Both the position numbers and the translations under genes were made by a program. This document shows, piece by piece, positions 40,885 through 51,487 of a DNA stretch of 64,000 nucleotides. The DNA comes from Petaurus breviceps papuanus (taxonomy: Eukaryota > Chordata > Mammalia > Diprotodontia > Petauridae), in assembly GCA_028583685.1 (NCBI GenBank), contig JAMXIF010000048.1, positions 23,489,885 through 23,553,884 of the forward strand, given 5' to 3'. The first letter of the stretch is position 1; the number at the start of each line of letters is the position of its first letter. Under the pieces are notes generated by a model. The model made no database searches and was not told the DNA's origin. It was given only the letters and a program-made list of their open reading frames with translations.

Positions 40885-41540
40885 CCTGCTCCCTGTTATC
40901 CTTGGAGGGCCTGCTGGTCCTCAGACAGGCTGGGTGCTCTTCCCTGTTCGAGGGCTTAGAGGATCCACAAGCCTGGGCTTCCCAAGCAGTTATATCAGTG
41001 AGGATTTCGAGGCATGTGTTTGCCCATCTCCAGCTTTCAGGACAGACCAAAATAAGTCTCTCCTCAATGAGTTTCATTCTCCAATACATGGTGTTTGTTG
41101 TTCAGCAACTGCCAGTGTCCTGGGTGTCCCCCACAGACAGTCTGTCACCCTCATGTCTGAGCTGGCAGAAACTTCCCCATCTCTCACCAGAAACTGTGCC
41201 ATTTTTGATAAATGAAAGGATTCACCCTGGAGGGCATTTCAAAAGCCCCACAGACACTGGTGAGATCCCTGAGTCTTGGAGGCATCTGGGGTGATGCCTT
41301 TTTATCCCCTCCCTCACTTCCTTCCCCAAGAAGAAAATGCCTGGATGGGATTCTCAAAATTTCTAATCTGTTCTTTTCTATTTGCTAACCAAAGAGTCTG
41401 GTCTGTTTCCCTTCTCTGACCCTAAACAACAGCACAGGGAAAATTTGCAGGGGAGTGGTGGCAACAAGGGCAGGGGTGGGGTGCATGAGGGGAGAAGCCA
41501 CTAGCATGGCATGACTCCAGTAAGCTGGTTCTTGAAGGAT
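40885..41540. other. Unassigned stretch, long but unsupported frames
   Basis: A 184-residue plus-strand frame (40661-41215) and a 130-residue one (40902-41294) overlap here, with another frame on the minus strand. The first begins inside repeat sequence and passes through a MIR. None shows a domain or codon pattern I trust. Confidence 0.4.
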
Positions 41541-41544
41541 GGCT

Positions 41545-41745
41545 CTGTGGAAAGACTGTTGGGAGTCAGGAGACCTGGGTTTGATTTTTACCTCCAACGT
41601 TTATTAGCCATATGATCTTCGGCAAATCAGTTTACCCCCCTAAGCCTCAGTTTCTATATCTGTAAAATGGGAGTAATAATACCCAAATAGCCTATCCCAT
41701 AGGGCTTCCTTCTCAAGGGAGGAAATGCTTTGTAAAACTTGAAGC
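41545..41745 (+). repeat. MIR-class SINE
   Basis: The segment has tcaggagacctgggtttgat, tattagccatatgatcttcg, cctcagtttctatatctgta and the tail gaaatgctttgtaaaactt. Confidence 0.75.
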
Positions 41746-42129
41746 ATAGAATTAGGAGAGGTTATAGTTATTTTGGGCCATCGGTATTTCACCTCTCAAT
41801 AGTCAAAGATTAGCAGGCAAGTGTGAGCATGTAGACACACAGAGACAGAGACATACACTGACACAAAATATGTTTTCCCAATGATCCCAAACTCACTTTT
41901 CTCATCTGTACAATGAGGAGGCATAGGGTAGGACTGGATGGTCTCCAGGTTCCATCTAGTGATAAAACATCATCCATTCTAAACTCTCTGCCAGTTCTTC
42001 TGTTTCATGTCCTAAGGTCATTTCTAGTCCTGATAGTCTGTGTTCTAAGACCCTGTCCACCACTAGAATATGCTCCTTTCCTTTCTCCCTTCAGGGCTCA
42101 CGGGGCACCCTGGACAGTGACTACTTATT

Positions 42130-42400
42130 GGTGTCACAGAGAAGGCTAGGCTGAAGACTGAGGCCAAGGTGGGTGTTGAGGCTGGGGACCAGAGGCACTT
42201 CTGCACTGTTTGAACAGAGCCATTCCTGGGTTGAATCTGGAGGCTTCTTTACAGGACGCTCCAGGAAAGGCTTCAGGCTTAACTTAGAATCTCAAGCAGT
42301 GACTTATTGGATAGAAAAAAAAATAAACCAGACTGGAAGGAAATTTCTGAAGAATTGGGACTGGGAGCACAGGGCCACTTAGGAGACTTAGCCCAAATCC
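42130..42400 (+). repeat. Unassigned interspersed repeat remnant
   Basis: The ggcttcaggcttaacttaga phrase and neighbouring text resemble weakly the family at 34890. Low confidence. Confidence 0.25.
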
Positions 42401-42479
42401 CAACAGGGTTCTAGCCCAATGAGAAATTTTGGGAACACAAAGGAGGCCCCCTCCCCCACTCCCCTGGCACCACCCTGAC

Positions 42480-43330
42480 CCAAGGCCTCAATGCCAGAGG
42501 TTCCTGGTGCAAGAGCTGAATTTTCCATAAAAGCCTAAAGATCACATTCTTCACTTTTTAAGTTGTACAAGAGCCGCACATATACATATTTAATGTGCAA
42601 TAAACGCGAGCTGCTGGAAATTAACTAAATGAAAAAAGAATATACTTAATTGTAAAAATTTAATTTTGCTTTTATTCTTTCCCCCCCTTTTTACAACTTT
42701 TTATATTGTCTGAGCCTTTCGATCTCGATGGAGATCATATTCTAAAGGCCTCGGCCCCCTGACCTCCTGCCCGCCAAGATGGGGAGGGGATTAGTTTTAA
42801 GCTTTGGTGCAGTCAGTTACTTTCAACAGTCTTACAATCAGCCAGAGCAGTGCCTGCGTTTGGTCTTACAAAAGAATTTTATAATAATTCCTGCACACCC
42901 TGTGTACCAAACCCCACCCCACCCCAATCCCACCCGCAGTTTCTCCAGATTCTCAGGGAAAAAGATTGTATCTTATTTTTGTTTCTTAGACCTGGTGATT
43001 TCAAATCCTGCACTTTGTAAAGTGGAGAAAGGAAGACCCATTGTGGTATTTAAAATTAAAAGAGAGAGAATATGGAGAGGGAAAGAGAAGAGAAAGAGGA
43101 AGAGAGAAGGAGATTCTGCCCTTAAAAATCTAAATAATTGAACAAACTAATATACATTAACACGAAGTATAAGAACTCAAGAATGTAGAGTCTTCTTCCA
43201 ACCCTTTCCACCCCTTTTAAAGGACAAGACCTCTGAGCAACTGACACTAACAAAGACATTTTGAGACAACTTTCTGTTGTCATGTAACGTGAACATTTGG
43301 CTCCAAGAGACAAGCCCAGAAAAAGTTGTG
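42480..43330. promoter_or_regulatory. Repeat-free AT-rich block, candidate conserved element
   Basis: Between 42500 and 42760 lie agatcacattcttcactttt, acatatttaatgtgcaataa, ggaaattaactaaatg and gtaaaaatttaattttgctt: several homeodomain-like cores in otherwise unique DNA. The rest of the block includes purine-rich 43050-43115. No SINE or LINE is present. Regulatory meaning is inferred. Confidence 0.4.
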
Positions 43331-43474
43331 TCTCTTAAAGAAGATACATACTGTCAGGGTGATGTCGCAAGGGGCCCCCAATTTTATATCCAATGGCTTC
43401 CTGGGTACCTGTAGTGTAATGGGTGTCTGATTCCACCAGGCACTGCACGCTTCAATTAGAAGGACCCTCGGTTT

Positions 43475-43640
43475 TAGTGGTGTGAGGAATCTTGGGGGTC
43501 TTCTGGTTCAACCTTTTCATTTTGCTGACAAGAAAACTGAGGAGGCCAAGAGAAAGAAAATGACCTATCTAAGATCATACGGTGTGACCTAGACAGAAGT
43601 CTGTTAAGCTCCAAATCTAGAGCTTTTTCTCCCGGTACCA
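43475..43640 (-). repeat. MIR-class SINE
   Basis: The segment has tcttctggttcaaccttttc, then attttgctgacaagaaaact and tctaagatcatacggtgtga, with a diverged head. Confidence 0.65.
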
Positions 43641-43689
43641 AACTGAGGTCCTTTAATGAGATGACCTTATAACCATGCATCTTGAAGCA

Positions 43690-44335
43690 ACGTTTTAGAG
43701 CAAATTAATTTGTGGTCACAAAGAAGGGCATGAATATAATCTTTACTTGCTCTCACCTTCTGCTGCAGTTATCTGGTCCTGCTTAACATTGAGATACATT
43801 TTCTTGGGCATTTGGTTTGGTTTTAACTTGGATTACTGAATAGAAAAGATGTAAAAAACTTCAGCTCAAGCTGCTGCAAAACTCATACCAGGGGATCTCT
43901 CTGTCCTTGGGTCCTTAGCAAATTCTGTCTGATAGATCCTGGTTTGGGACCAACAGGTGGTCTCCATAAAATGCACTGGGGGGAGGGAGCTAGGCACAAT
44001 GGGGTTATTTGTGCAACAGCCTATTAAGGAGGGCCTTTGTTTTCATCCAAGTTTTCTCCAAGCCAGGGAGCTGACCAGGGCCAAAGGCCTTTTCATTAAA
44101 CTATGTTGGACACTAAAAACCAGGGGTCTGGATGGTTGTCGTCATAGGAATGCAACGTCCTTTTGCAGTCACCTTATTAAAAACAACATCTCTATTGCTG
44201 TGCACCAGGGAGATTTAAATTCCATTTGTATCGATCAGCCAGTCACAGCAACTCCTTCAACTGATGGGCATCCACACTGGAGTTAGCTTCTGATTGTGCA
44301 GATTTATTTTTGAAATGATTCAGGAAACATCAAGT
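43690..44335. promoter_or_regulatory. Repeat-free block, candidate conserved element
   Basis: No repeat occurs in 640 bases. The segment 44020-44280 (aacagcctattaaggagggc, ttttcattaaactatgttgg, agatttaaattccatttgta, cgatcagccagtcacagcaa) has mixed composition, few low-complexity bases and dense potential factor sites. The 109-residue frame across it (43957-44286) lacks any domain. Confidence 0.42.
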
Positions 44336-44340
44336 TAAAT

Positions 44341-44795
44341 AACTAAATATTTATTTATACAGAGCAATCCAAATCTTATGATATGATATAATAAATACAT
44401 ATATAAATATATGTATAAGTTATATATACACATTATACCACAGAGGTATATCTATAGATGCAAACATATGTATATAGGCAACTGTATTCATACATATAGC
44501 ATTACCCACATAATGAAGTATATGATTTTCTATATACTTGCATACATAAATGTTTACATAAATATGCATACACATACATAAATGTGTAGGCCAATCCATA
44601 TATGTAATAATGCTGCATCAGCACTGCAGATCTGGTGCGGGATTATGTGTCTGTACATACATATATACGCACATATATATAATACATAGTATATATAATA
44701 AATACATCATAATGTATTCATGTATATATAAACACATGTACCCTCCTCTACAATACATATAGAAATATATGATTGTAGATATTTGTGTTTATAAT
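44341..44795. repeat. AT-rich (TATA/CATA)n low-complexity region
   Basis: Degenerate atatat, acatac and ataaat repeats fill some 450 bases, interrupted by short unique pieces (for example gcatcagcactgcagatctg at 44616). This is an old, mutated microsatellite cluster. Confidence 0.8.
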
Positions 44796-44796
44796 A

Positions 44797-45053
44797 GTAG
44801 CCAACACATAGCACCTCCTGTGTACTAGACACTGTGCTAAAAGTTTTATAATTACTATTTTATTTGATCCCCACAACAACCCAGGGAAGTAGGTACTATT
44901 GTGACTCTCAGTTTACAGATGAGGAAACCAAGGCAAACTGAGATTAAGTAACTTGCCCAGGACCACACAGCTAGGAAGTGTCTGAGGATGGATTTGAACT
45001 CAGGTCTTCCTGATTTCAGGCCCCCAATTCTACCCATTGCTCTACCTATCTGT
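44797..45053 (-). repeat. MAR1-like CORE-SINE
   Basis: The antisense order is gtactagacactgtgctaaa, tttacagatgaggaaaccaa, gcccaggaccacacagctag, ggatttgaactcaggtcttc and the head remnant (ctacctatctg). Confidence 0.85.
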
Positions 45054-45388
45054 TCATTAAATAGTCTAATGGGTCTATAATGTACATAGTTCCTCCCGTG
45101 ATACAGATGGCCATAAATCCAGACTTGCCCATTCTATGAGACTCTAATTCAGGTCTTCCTACAAATCCATCAGAGCAGGTCCAGCCACCACATTTGCCTT
45201 GAGTTCTGAAATTTCAGGGATAGTGATAGAACCTGTGGCTCTGCCAGTTGTCCCTCAATCTTGTTGTATGATCACTTGAATATGTAAATACATATATAAT
45301 CATGTATATAGACACACCTACATGTATGTATCATTACAGGTATATACAGAGGGGTTATAAATCTGTACTGGTGGAAGGAGTCCCAAGT

Positions 45389-45611
45389 TGTTGTTCAGTC
45401 ACATCTAGCTCTTCATGACCCCATTTGGGGTTTTCTTGGCTAAGACACTGGAGTGGTTTGCCATTTTCTTCTCCAGCTCAGTTTACAAATGAGAAAACTG
45501 AGGTAAACAGGGTTAAGTGACTTGCCCAGGGTCTCACAGCTAGTAGGTGTCTGACGCTGGATTGAACTCAGATCTGACTTCAGGCCTGGCACTCTATCCA
45601 TTATGCCACTT
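45389..45611 (-). repeat. RTE-tailed SINE
   Basis: The RTE-type end (gttgttcagtcacatctagc, gaccccatttggggttttct) is followed by gagaaaactgaggtaaacag, the CORE and the head (ctatccattatgccactt). Confidence 0.9.
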
Positions 45612-46090
45612 CTACATATAAGCACATATCATACATGTATGATAATGGTAGACATATGTCTAAACATGCAAATACGTATTAGGTGGTCTCTGAGGTCCCT
45701 TCAAATTCTAATGATGCTATGATCCTATGACATATGTATACAGCATTAAATCTTTACCCATGATAACATGTGCATGCTCATATATACATATACAACTGTG
45801 CTTTAACACACAGATAGAATACAGCATTTTCATATACTTATAACATAGAATTGCAAATCAGCATGCATACCTGATGTGTTCTTACATGCATAATCTAGAA
45901 CCCATAGTGATTGTGTAGGATTCCTTTTCAGAGGATTATGTCTTTAAGAGAGTAATACAAATGAAGTGCCTTTATGCCTTGGATCCCAGGGAATAGGACT
46001 GGATCAGCTTCAATGTCCTGTGTTCTGTGTGTGTGTGTGTGTGTGTATGTGTGTTTTACCACTATTCACTCAAATGGATGTTTTGACCTT
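45612..46090. other. AT-rich sequence with (TG)n, no gene
   Basis: Degenerate TATA/CATA text appears to about 45900, then unique sequence, then a (TG)n run at 46026-46050. Confidence 0.5.
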
Positions 46091-46589
46091 AACATGTGAC
46101 TTTTTCCCTCATATATTACTTTGTTCTAGGGACCCGGTTTCTCCCTAACATGGTTCTCTCTGAATTTGTCCCCAAAGGAGCCCAATTATTTTTATTTTGA
46201 AACCAGTAGATGATGGTCTTCGGCTTGCCCTGTGTACCCATACAGGTAAACCATTAGAATTGAGTGTATTTGCTTAATTCCTTTGGGAGAATGGGGAAGC
46301 CTCCAGGACATTATTTGGTTGGAGGGAGTGGGGGAAGGAATGGGGGTGGGGGAGGGGAGGAGAGAGCCAACTGGACAAATGTTCATTCTAACTTAAGGCC
46401 CAACACTCAGAAGTCAGACTCTCAAAGTAGTCTCATTAGGGGTCTTCTTATAGTTATATATATTCTATATATTCTTATAGGGGTTCCATCAAATGTGGTT
46501 CCTGAGTTCACATTTCTCCTTGGACAGAAATGTCATTTGACTTCCAAGATTTCCACCAGAAAAAAGAGTGTGTGTGTGTGTGTGTACAC

Positions 46590-46890
46590 ATTGAGAACAT
46601 TTTCCCTAGAGAATTACGCCATGATTTGATTAGACTTTTTTCTTGACATTTTGCCCATTTTATTAACTTCTGCTTTGCTTTTAAGGAGGCAACTACTGTT
46701 TGACTTCTCTGAAGACGCTCATAATATTATAATTCAAGTGTCAGGACAGATTAGGTTAAATGAACCTTGTAATTCCCGAAGGAAAGCAAACTTCAAAACA
46801 TCCTCTGTTTGCCTGGTCCCCTGTCATGGATTGCATTAGGGCTGAATGGGTAATTCTGTCGCCTAATGTGTTAAAGTTGGCTGCAACAGC
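46590..46890. promoter_or_regulatory. Repeat-free block, candidate conserved element
   Basis: The block has gccatgatttgattagactt, ataatattataattcaagtg, tcatggattgcattagggct and gtcgcctaatgtgttaaagt. It is unique sequence between a (TG)n run and a 16-C run (46895-46910). The overlapping 60-67 residue frames have no domain. Confidence 0.38.
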
Positions 46891-46894
46891 CTCT

Positions 46895-46935
46895 CCCCCC
46901 CCCCCCCCCCATCTCCATCCCTCCCTCCCTCCTTC
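46895..46935. repeat. Poly(C) run and (CCCT)n pyrimidine tract
   Basis: Sixteen C (46895-46910) are followed by catccctccctccctccttc-type repeats. The minus strand is G-rich. Confidence 0.9.
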
Positions 46936-47073
46936 CCTCCTTCTCTTGCAAGGTGAGAAATGAGTTTGCTAGCAAAACATTTCAGTTTTCCCCGATTCAC
47001 ATTCTTTTCTTTATGAGACTTCCAATTGTCACCAACATATACACACCCCAACATATGTATAGGGGAGCACTCG

Positions 47074-47113
<40 letters not shown>
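47074..47113. repeat. (TC)n microsatellite at gap edge
   Basis: About 20 TC units run directly into the N block. Confidence 0.95.
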
Positions 47114-47213
47114 NNNNNNNNNNNNNNNNNNNNNNNNNNNNNNNNNNNNNNNNNNNNNNNNNNNNNNNNNNNNNNNNNNNNNNNNNNNNNNNNNNNNNNN
47201 NNNNNNNNNNNNN
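47114..47213. other. Assembly gap (exactly 100 N)
   Basis: The length of exactly 100 marks a gap of unknown size. (TC)n enters on the left and (CA)n leaves on the right, so the true locus is a compound microsatellite of unknown length. Confidence 1.

Positions 47214-47256
<43 letters not shown>
47214..47256. repeat. (CA)n microsatellite at gap edge
   Basis: About 21 CA units leave the gap and grade into aaacccatcccagc. Confidence 0.95.
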
Positions 47257-47260
<4 letters not shown>

Positions 47261-47279
47261 CCATCCCAGCACTTATTTG

Positions 47280-48640
47280 TGAAAAATGTATATTAAAACC
47301 AAAACCCATCAAATGGAAAGAAATCACAGATGGTTTTATTCACAACCAGTAGAATTAATGGCCTTCTCGACTCTTTATAAATATTGGAAGCAGATGAGTT
47401 CATTACGATTTCACCCTAATAAAGAAAAGCTGTTTGATTTTGACAAGACATCTACCCATCTAATACATCGCTGGAGTAATAAAGACACTTCCCCCTCCCC
47501 CTCCCGTCCCCCACCTTGGCACCCCTCCCCCACCACAGAAAGACCGGGACTCGAAAACACCAGCCTTACCTGTGGTGTTTCCGAAGTAACGGAAAAACAC
47601 GTGCACACGCAGACACGCACAGAGCCCCAAACCTCGGCTCCAAAGGGAGAGAAGGATGGAATTCTGAAAATGCCGGTCATTTGGAGAAGACGAGGTTTGC
47701 AATGTTTATTTTGCGGTTGTTTGAAATTTTTACATCTTTCAACAAAGTAGGCAGGGAAGTGGAACCATGTGAAAGGGCTTTTGAAAAGAAGGATTCAGCA
47801 CCACTTGGCTCCTTTAGCTCCGAAATCTTCTCCCCTCCCCCATGGGGCACGGGCCTAGGTCCCCCCTCTCCCCACCGCCCCCCCTCCCCCACTCCAGCAC
47901 TTCCCGGTTCTGCAGCTCAGCCCGGCTGCCTTTGCCAAAGGTTCCAAGTGTTGCTGGCAGGCCCCGCTGCCGAGGAATACAACAGCTTATCCCAGAGAGG
48001 CAGGCGCTGACTCACCCCGAACCCCAAACACTGCTCACTGATGCGCTCATCTTGTTAGTCATGGAAATCCCGGCTTATTTCTATTTATGCTTCTTTCAAC
48101 ACTTATTAGGCAAGAAGTGAAAGGCTTTACATTAAACTGCAAAAGATGTTTTTGCTCCCCAGGGCCGGGCCAATCAACTCCGTGGCTTATCAATCATTTC
48201 AAAGGTATTTTTTCCAAAGGGGTTGTGGGGTGGAGGGGGGAGTTGAAATTTCCCAAAGCAGGAGAATTTGTAATGGAAGGAAGGAGGGAGGGAGGGGGTC
48301 AGGGAGGAAGGCAGAGAAACGGAGCATGTGTCTAATCTACTGGGACCCTTGCTTTGGCTGGGTTTTTGCTGGAGTTGTGCGTGTATGTGTTTCCTTGTTC
48401 GTAACCAAATGAAAGTTGTCGAGGGTTACAATTTGGGAGGCAATGACATTGTCTCAGAAAAATGACCAATATCAGCGGTTTGGACAGTGGGCAGAGTTCA
48501 GCAATCATATTTTTTCGCATCCTCTTCCCAACACACAAAAGCAAAGTAACATTTCTCCCTACCTTCAGTGAAGTGGCCTTCCTTTAAAAGTCTGCAAGAA
48601 GAGGTTAAGGGAAGTGGTTTTTATCTAGCAATTAAAAAAA
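47280..48640. promoter_or_regulatory. 1.36-kb repeat-free region, strongest candidate regulatory element
   Basis: No SINE or LINE is recognised across the whole span. Two segments look most constrained: 47283-47480 (tcacagatggttttattcac, ctctttataaatattggaag, caccctaataaagaaaagct) and 47990-48215 (gcgctgactcaccccgaacc, cggcttatttctatttatgc, ttcaacacttattaggcaag, ccaatcaactccgtggctta, tcaatcatttcaaaggtatt). Between them is a GC-richer segment with several CpGs. Overlapping frames of 80-164 residues occur on both strands but show no domain and contradict one another, so I do not call an exon. Confidence 0.45.
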
Positions 48641-48719
48641 AAAAAAAGAAAACCCAAGCAACTAAAGTCTCTGAAGCACTTAACATCTTTATCATTTCAC
48701 AAGTGACAGTATAGAAAGA

Positions 48720-48860
48720 GAACCAAGCTTGGAATCACAATACTTAATTTCACCTCTTGGCTCTCGGTCCTTAGTTGTGTGATGCTGGGGCAAGTCACCT
48801 GATGTCTCTAACCCCAGCGTTCTCATCTATAAAATGGGGGTGTTGGATTAAATAGTTGCT
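48720..48860 (+). repeat. MIR-class SINE body
   Basis: The segment has cttagttgtgtgatgctggg, then gcaagtcacctgatgtctct and catctataaaatgggggtgt. Its tail expands into the minisatellite at 48861. Confidence 0.75.
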
Positions 48861-49075
48861 AAAGGCCCTTCTAGCCCTAACCTTTTATGTTCTAAGGTTC
48901 CTTCCATCTATAGAGATCAATGTTCTATGTTTCCTTCTAGCCCCAGCACTTGATTTGGTTTTACTGTGTTCTAAGGTGCCTCCCAGCCCTAACATTCTAC
49001 ATTCTAACTTCCTATGTTTTAAAGTTCCTTCCAACTCTGACATTCAAATGTTCTAATTTTCCCTCTGGCTTTGGC
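48861..49075 (+). repeat. Minisatellite built from the MIR tail, about six units
   Basis: Units of about 34 bases repeat the pattern aaggttccttccagcc, then taacattctatgttct, beginning at about 48861, 48894, 48930, 48973, 49018 and 49052. Each unit equals the 3' terminal segment of the adjoining MIR. Units are diverged from one another, so the expansion is not recent. Confidence 0.75.
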
Positions 49076-49089
49076 GCCCTGTGAGCTTA

Positions 49090-49650
49090 TGCTGTTTGCC
49101 AGTTATGAGCTGTCTTTTGAATTTAAGCTGTTTTAAATCTTTGACAAAGACTGGCCTGGTTTTTGAACCCTTGAAATAAACAACGCCATGGCAGTTCCCA
49201 TCAGCCTGATCTCCTCTCTCTCTTGCCCAACCTCTCTAAGCACCAGTGAACTGAAATTTCTGTTAAAACTTTCAGAGAAAAATGGCAAACCAGGCAAAGG
49301 CTGATGAGTGAATCCAGGACTGCTGAGATCAGTGTCTGAAGTTTGTCTGACCTGGGCAAAAGGAGCAGAAATAACAAAACACCAAGAAGAGAAGTCCCAG
49401 TCTCAAGGGACTGTGCTGAGAGGTCAGATGGGAATGAGATCTGAGCTCCTGCAGTTAGACCATGGATGCCAGCTTTGAGTCCTGGTGATGGTGGTAATTT
49501 CGAGTTTCACTGGACTATAATTGTCTTGTAAAACTTCATTGTAACTCTGAGGATGAACAAAGTTTTCCTGCACTATTTGGGGGAGCAGAGTTGGATGAGA
49601 ATGATCTAACACCAAATTACAAGTAGATTGTAAGCTCCATGAGGGTAGTC
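49090..49650. other. Unassigned stretch without a gene
   Basis: No repeat was recognised. A 129-residue minus-strand frame (49424-49813) runs into the LTR at 49657 and has no domain. Confidence 0.35.
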
Positions 49651-49656
49651 TATGCC

Positions 49657-50254
49657 TGTAATGGGAATTTGAAGATCTTCCCTGCCCCTTAATAGACCTA
49701 GGGGGTAGTTTGAAGACCTCTCCTGCTTTGAAAGTAAACCCCCTAACAGGCTGAATGTAATCACATGGAGCCTGTGGTGGAGGGAATTTGCTGAAGGGTA
49801 CAGCAGAGCCCACAGGAAACTTCCCTGCTGTGAAGATAAACTCTATCCCCTAATAGGATAAATATAGTCACATGGAGCCTGTGGTGGAAGGAGTTAGCTG
49901 AAGGGAAGCAGAGCCCACAGGAAGCTGGTAGTCAGAGCTAGCCAGATAGTGGGAGAGAAAGGACACTCAGGCAAGGAGGTAGAGAGGTTTGTGAGTAGAT
50001 TTTGAGCTTGTATAGGTTTGTAGGGAGGCTGAAGGATGCTGTGGCTCTCACTGTTATTATGGTTTCTGAATATCTTTGGTACTATGATGGAATCGACTTA
50101 CTGTTTTTGGGGATTCGGTTTTCTGGTGTCTGAATAAATGCTTCAGTTCTATCCTCTATCTGGAGAGTTTTTTTGTGATTCAATGTCATGAGATACTTAT
50201 AGTTATGGTCTTTATTGTGATTGTGGGTGCTGTAAATATTGTATTGGTGCTACA
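49657..50254 (+). mobile_element. Solitary retroviral LTR (fossil)
   Basis: It begins TGTA and ends TACA and is flanked by an exact 5-base target duplication ATGCC (49652-49656, 50255-50259). A polyadenylation signal AATAAA lies at 50133-50138, giving the plus orientation. About 107 bases are tandemly duplicated inside it (roughly 49715-49820 and 49821-49926). There is no internal viral sequence in the window, so this is a solo LTR left by recombination between the two LTRs of a former provirus. The family is not identified. A 5-base duplication fits ERVL-like or some class II elements. It is a fossil of moderate age. Confidence 0.8.
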
Positions 50255-50311
50255 ATGCCTTACTCACCTTTGTTGATAGCAGAGTAATCTCAAACTAGGT
50301 CATATTAAGAG

Positions 50312-50516
50312 GAAGCTGCAAGGTAGTGTGATTCAGTGGGAAAAGCCCATGTTTTGGAGTCAGAGGAGCTAAGGTCCAATCCTTCCTCTGTCTCTTACTA
50401 CCTGTGTGACCCTGGGCAAGTCATTCACCCTCTCTGGACCTCAGCTTCCTCATCTGTAAAATGAAAGTTAGACTAATTGGCCTCTGAGCTCCTTCCAGCT
50501 CTAAACTGGTAATCCT
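50312..50516 (+). repeat. MIR-class SINE, near full length
   Basis: The copy has gtgattcagtgggaaaagcc, gtccaatccttcctctgtct, ctgtgtgaccctgggcaagt, cctcatctgtaaaatgaaag and ctccttccagctctaaactg. Confidence 0.85.
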
Positions 50517-50679
50517 TTGAAACTGAGAGAAGAGAAGTCAAATGACTGACCCAAGGTTGCATGTCCTTGTGAGCTAGGACTTGAACTCATGTCTTCTGAG
50601 TTGTATCCATCCCCATCTCTATGTACTTCAAGTGGAGATTCACATAATATTTCACAATTATTATTTACTGTATCCTCAC

Positions 50680-51035
50680 AACAATTTAATGCCTATATGT
50701 GCCTATCCATACACCTATAGATCTATCCAGATACCTATATGTACACCCACATCTCTATACTTATATATCTATATAGCCATATATACACACCTATACACCT
50801 ATATATCTATACCGATAAATCCATAAATACCTATACATCTATACATATTATATAGGTACACCTATATAGCTATATTTATGCCTTTACATAATTATATCTT
50901 TAGCTACAGGGGCATATATATACATAAATATTACACATGTATATAGGTATCCATCTAGGTATACATAAGTATGTACACATATACACATACACATATACAT
51001 ATATGCATACACACATACATACATGGTCAATATAA
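50680..51035. repeat. (CTATA/ACATA)n low-complexity region
   Basis: Degenerate ctatacatctatata-type text up to about 50930 gives way to acacatatacacatacacat-type text. It is an aged microsatellite about 350 bases long. Confidence 0.85.
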
Positions 51036-51134
51036 GAATGATCATACCAATATGACCCATGAGAAAGCTGAAGGTCAAAGCCATTTTATTCAAAGCCTCA
51101 CAGTGAGTTAAGAGAAGAGTCACCATCCATAGGG

Positions 51135-51340
51135 ACAGAAAACTGGATTTGGAATCAGGAAGGTTTGGGTTCAAATCCTTCCTCTAATACTAGCTGGTGA
51201 ACTTAGGCAAGTGACTTGACCTTCCTGGGTCTAAGTTTACTCTTTACATTCACAGGTGCAGAATTTAAATGACAGGCTGGTGGTCACAGCTTCTAAGTGC
51301 TGTGGGGGGATTTGAAGCCCATCTTTCAGACTCAATGCTC
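51135..51340. repeat. MIR-class SINE fragments
   Basis: A sense piece (tggaatcaggaaggtttggg, ttcaaatccttcctctaata, aggcaagtgacttgaccttc) runs into an antisense piece (ggtcacagcttctaagtgct). Confidence 0.6.
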
Positions 51341-51487
51341 TATATTGCGCTACGTTTGCAAATCACAGGCCTTGTACCAAAACAAAACCTGTAGCATCTA
51401 CTTCACGGGATTGGTGTGAAACTCCAGTGAGATAACATGTACGAAGTGCTTTTTAAACTCTATTGTGCCATATACACATCAGCTATT

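Noticed and set aside
40661-41215. 184-residue plus-strand frame
   Set aside because: It begins in repeat sequence, passes through a MIR (40720-40880) and shows no recognisable domain. Two other frames are open over the same bases.
46863-47352. Frames rich in VCVC, RERE or SLSL across the second gap
   Set aside because: They are translations of dinucleotide repeats and N bases.
47286-48010. Overlapping 154- and 164-residue plus-strand frames
   Set aside because: Several frames on both strands are open in this GC-richer patch and they disagree. There is no domain and no splice context I trust, and the region looks regulatory instead.
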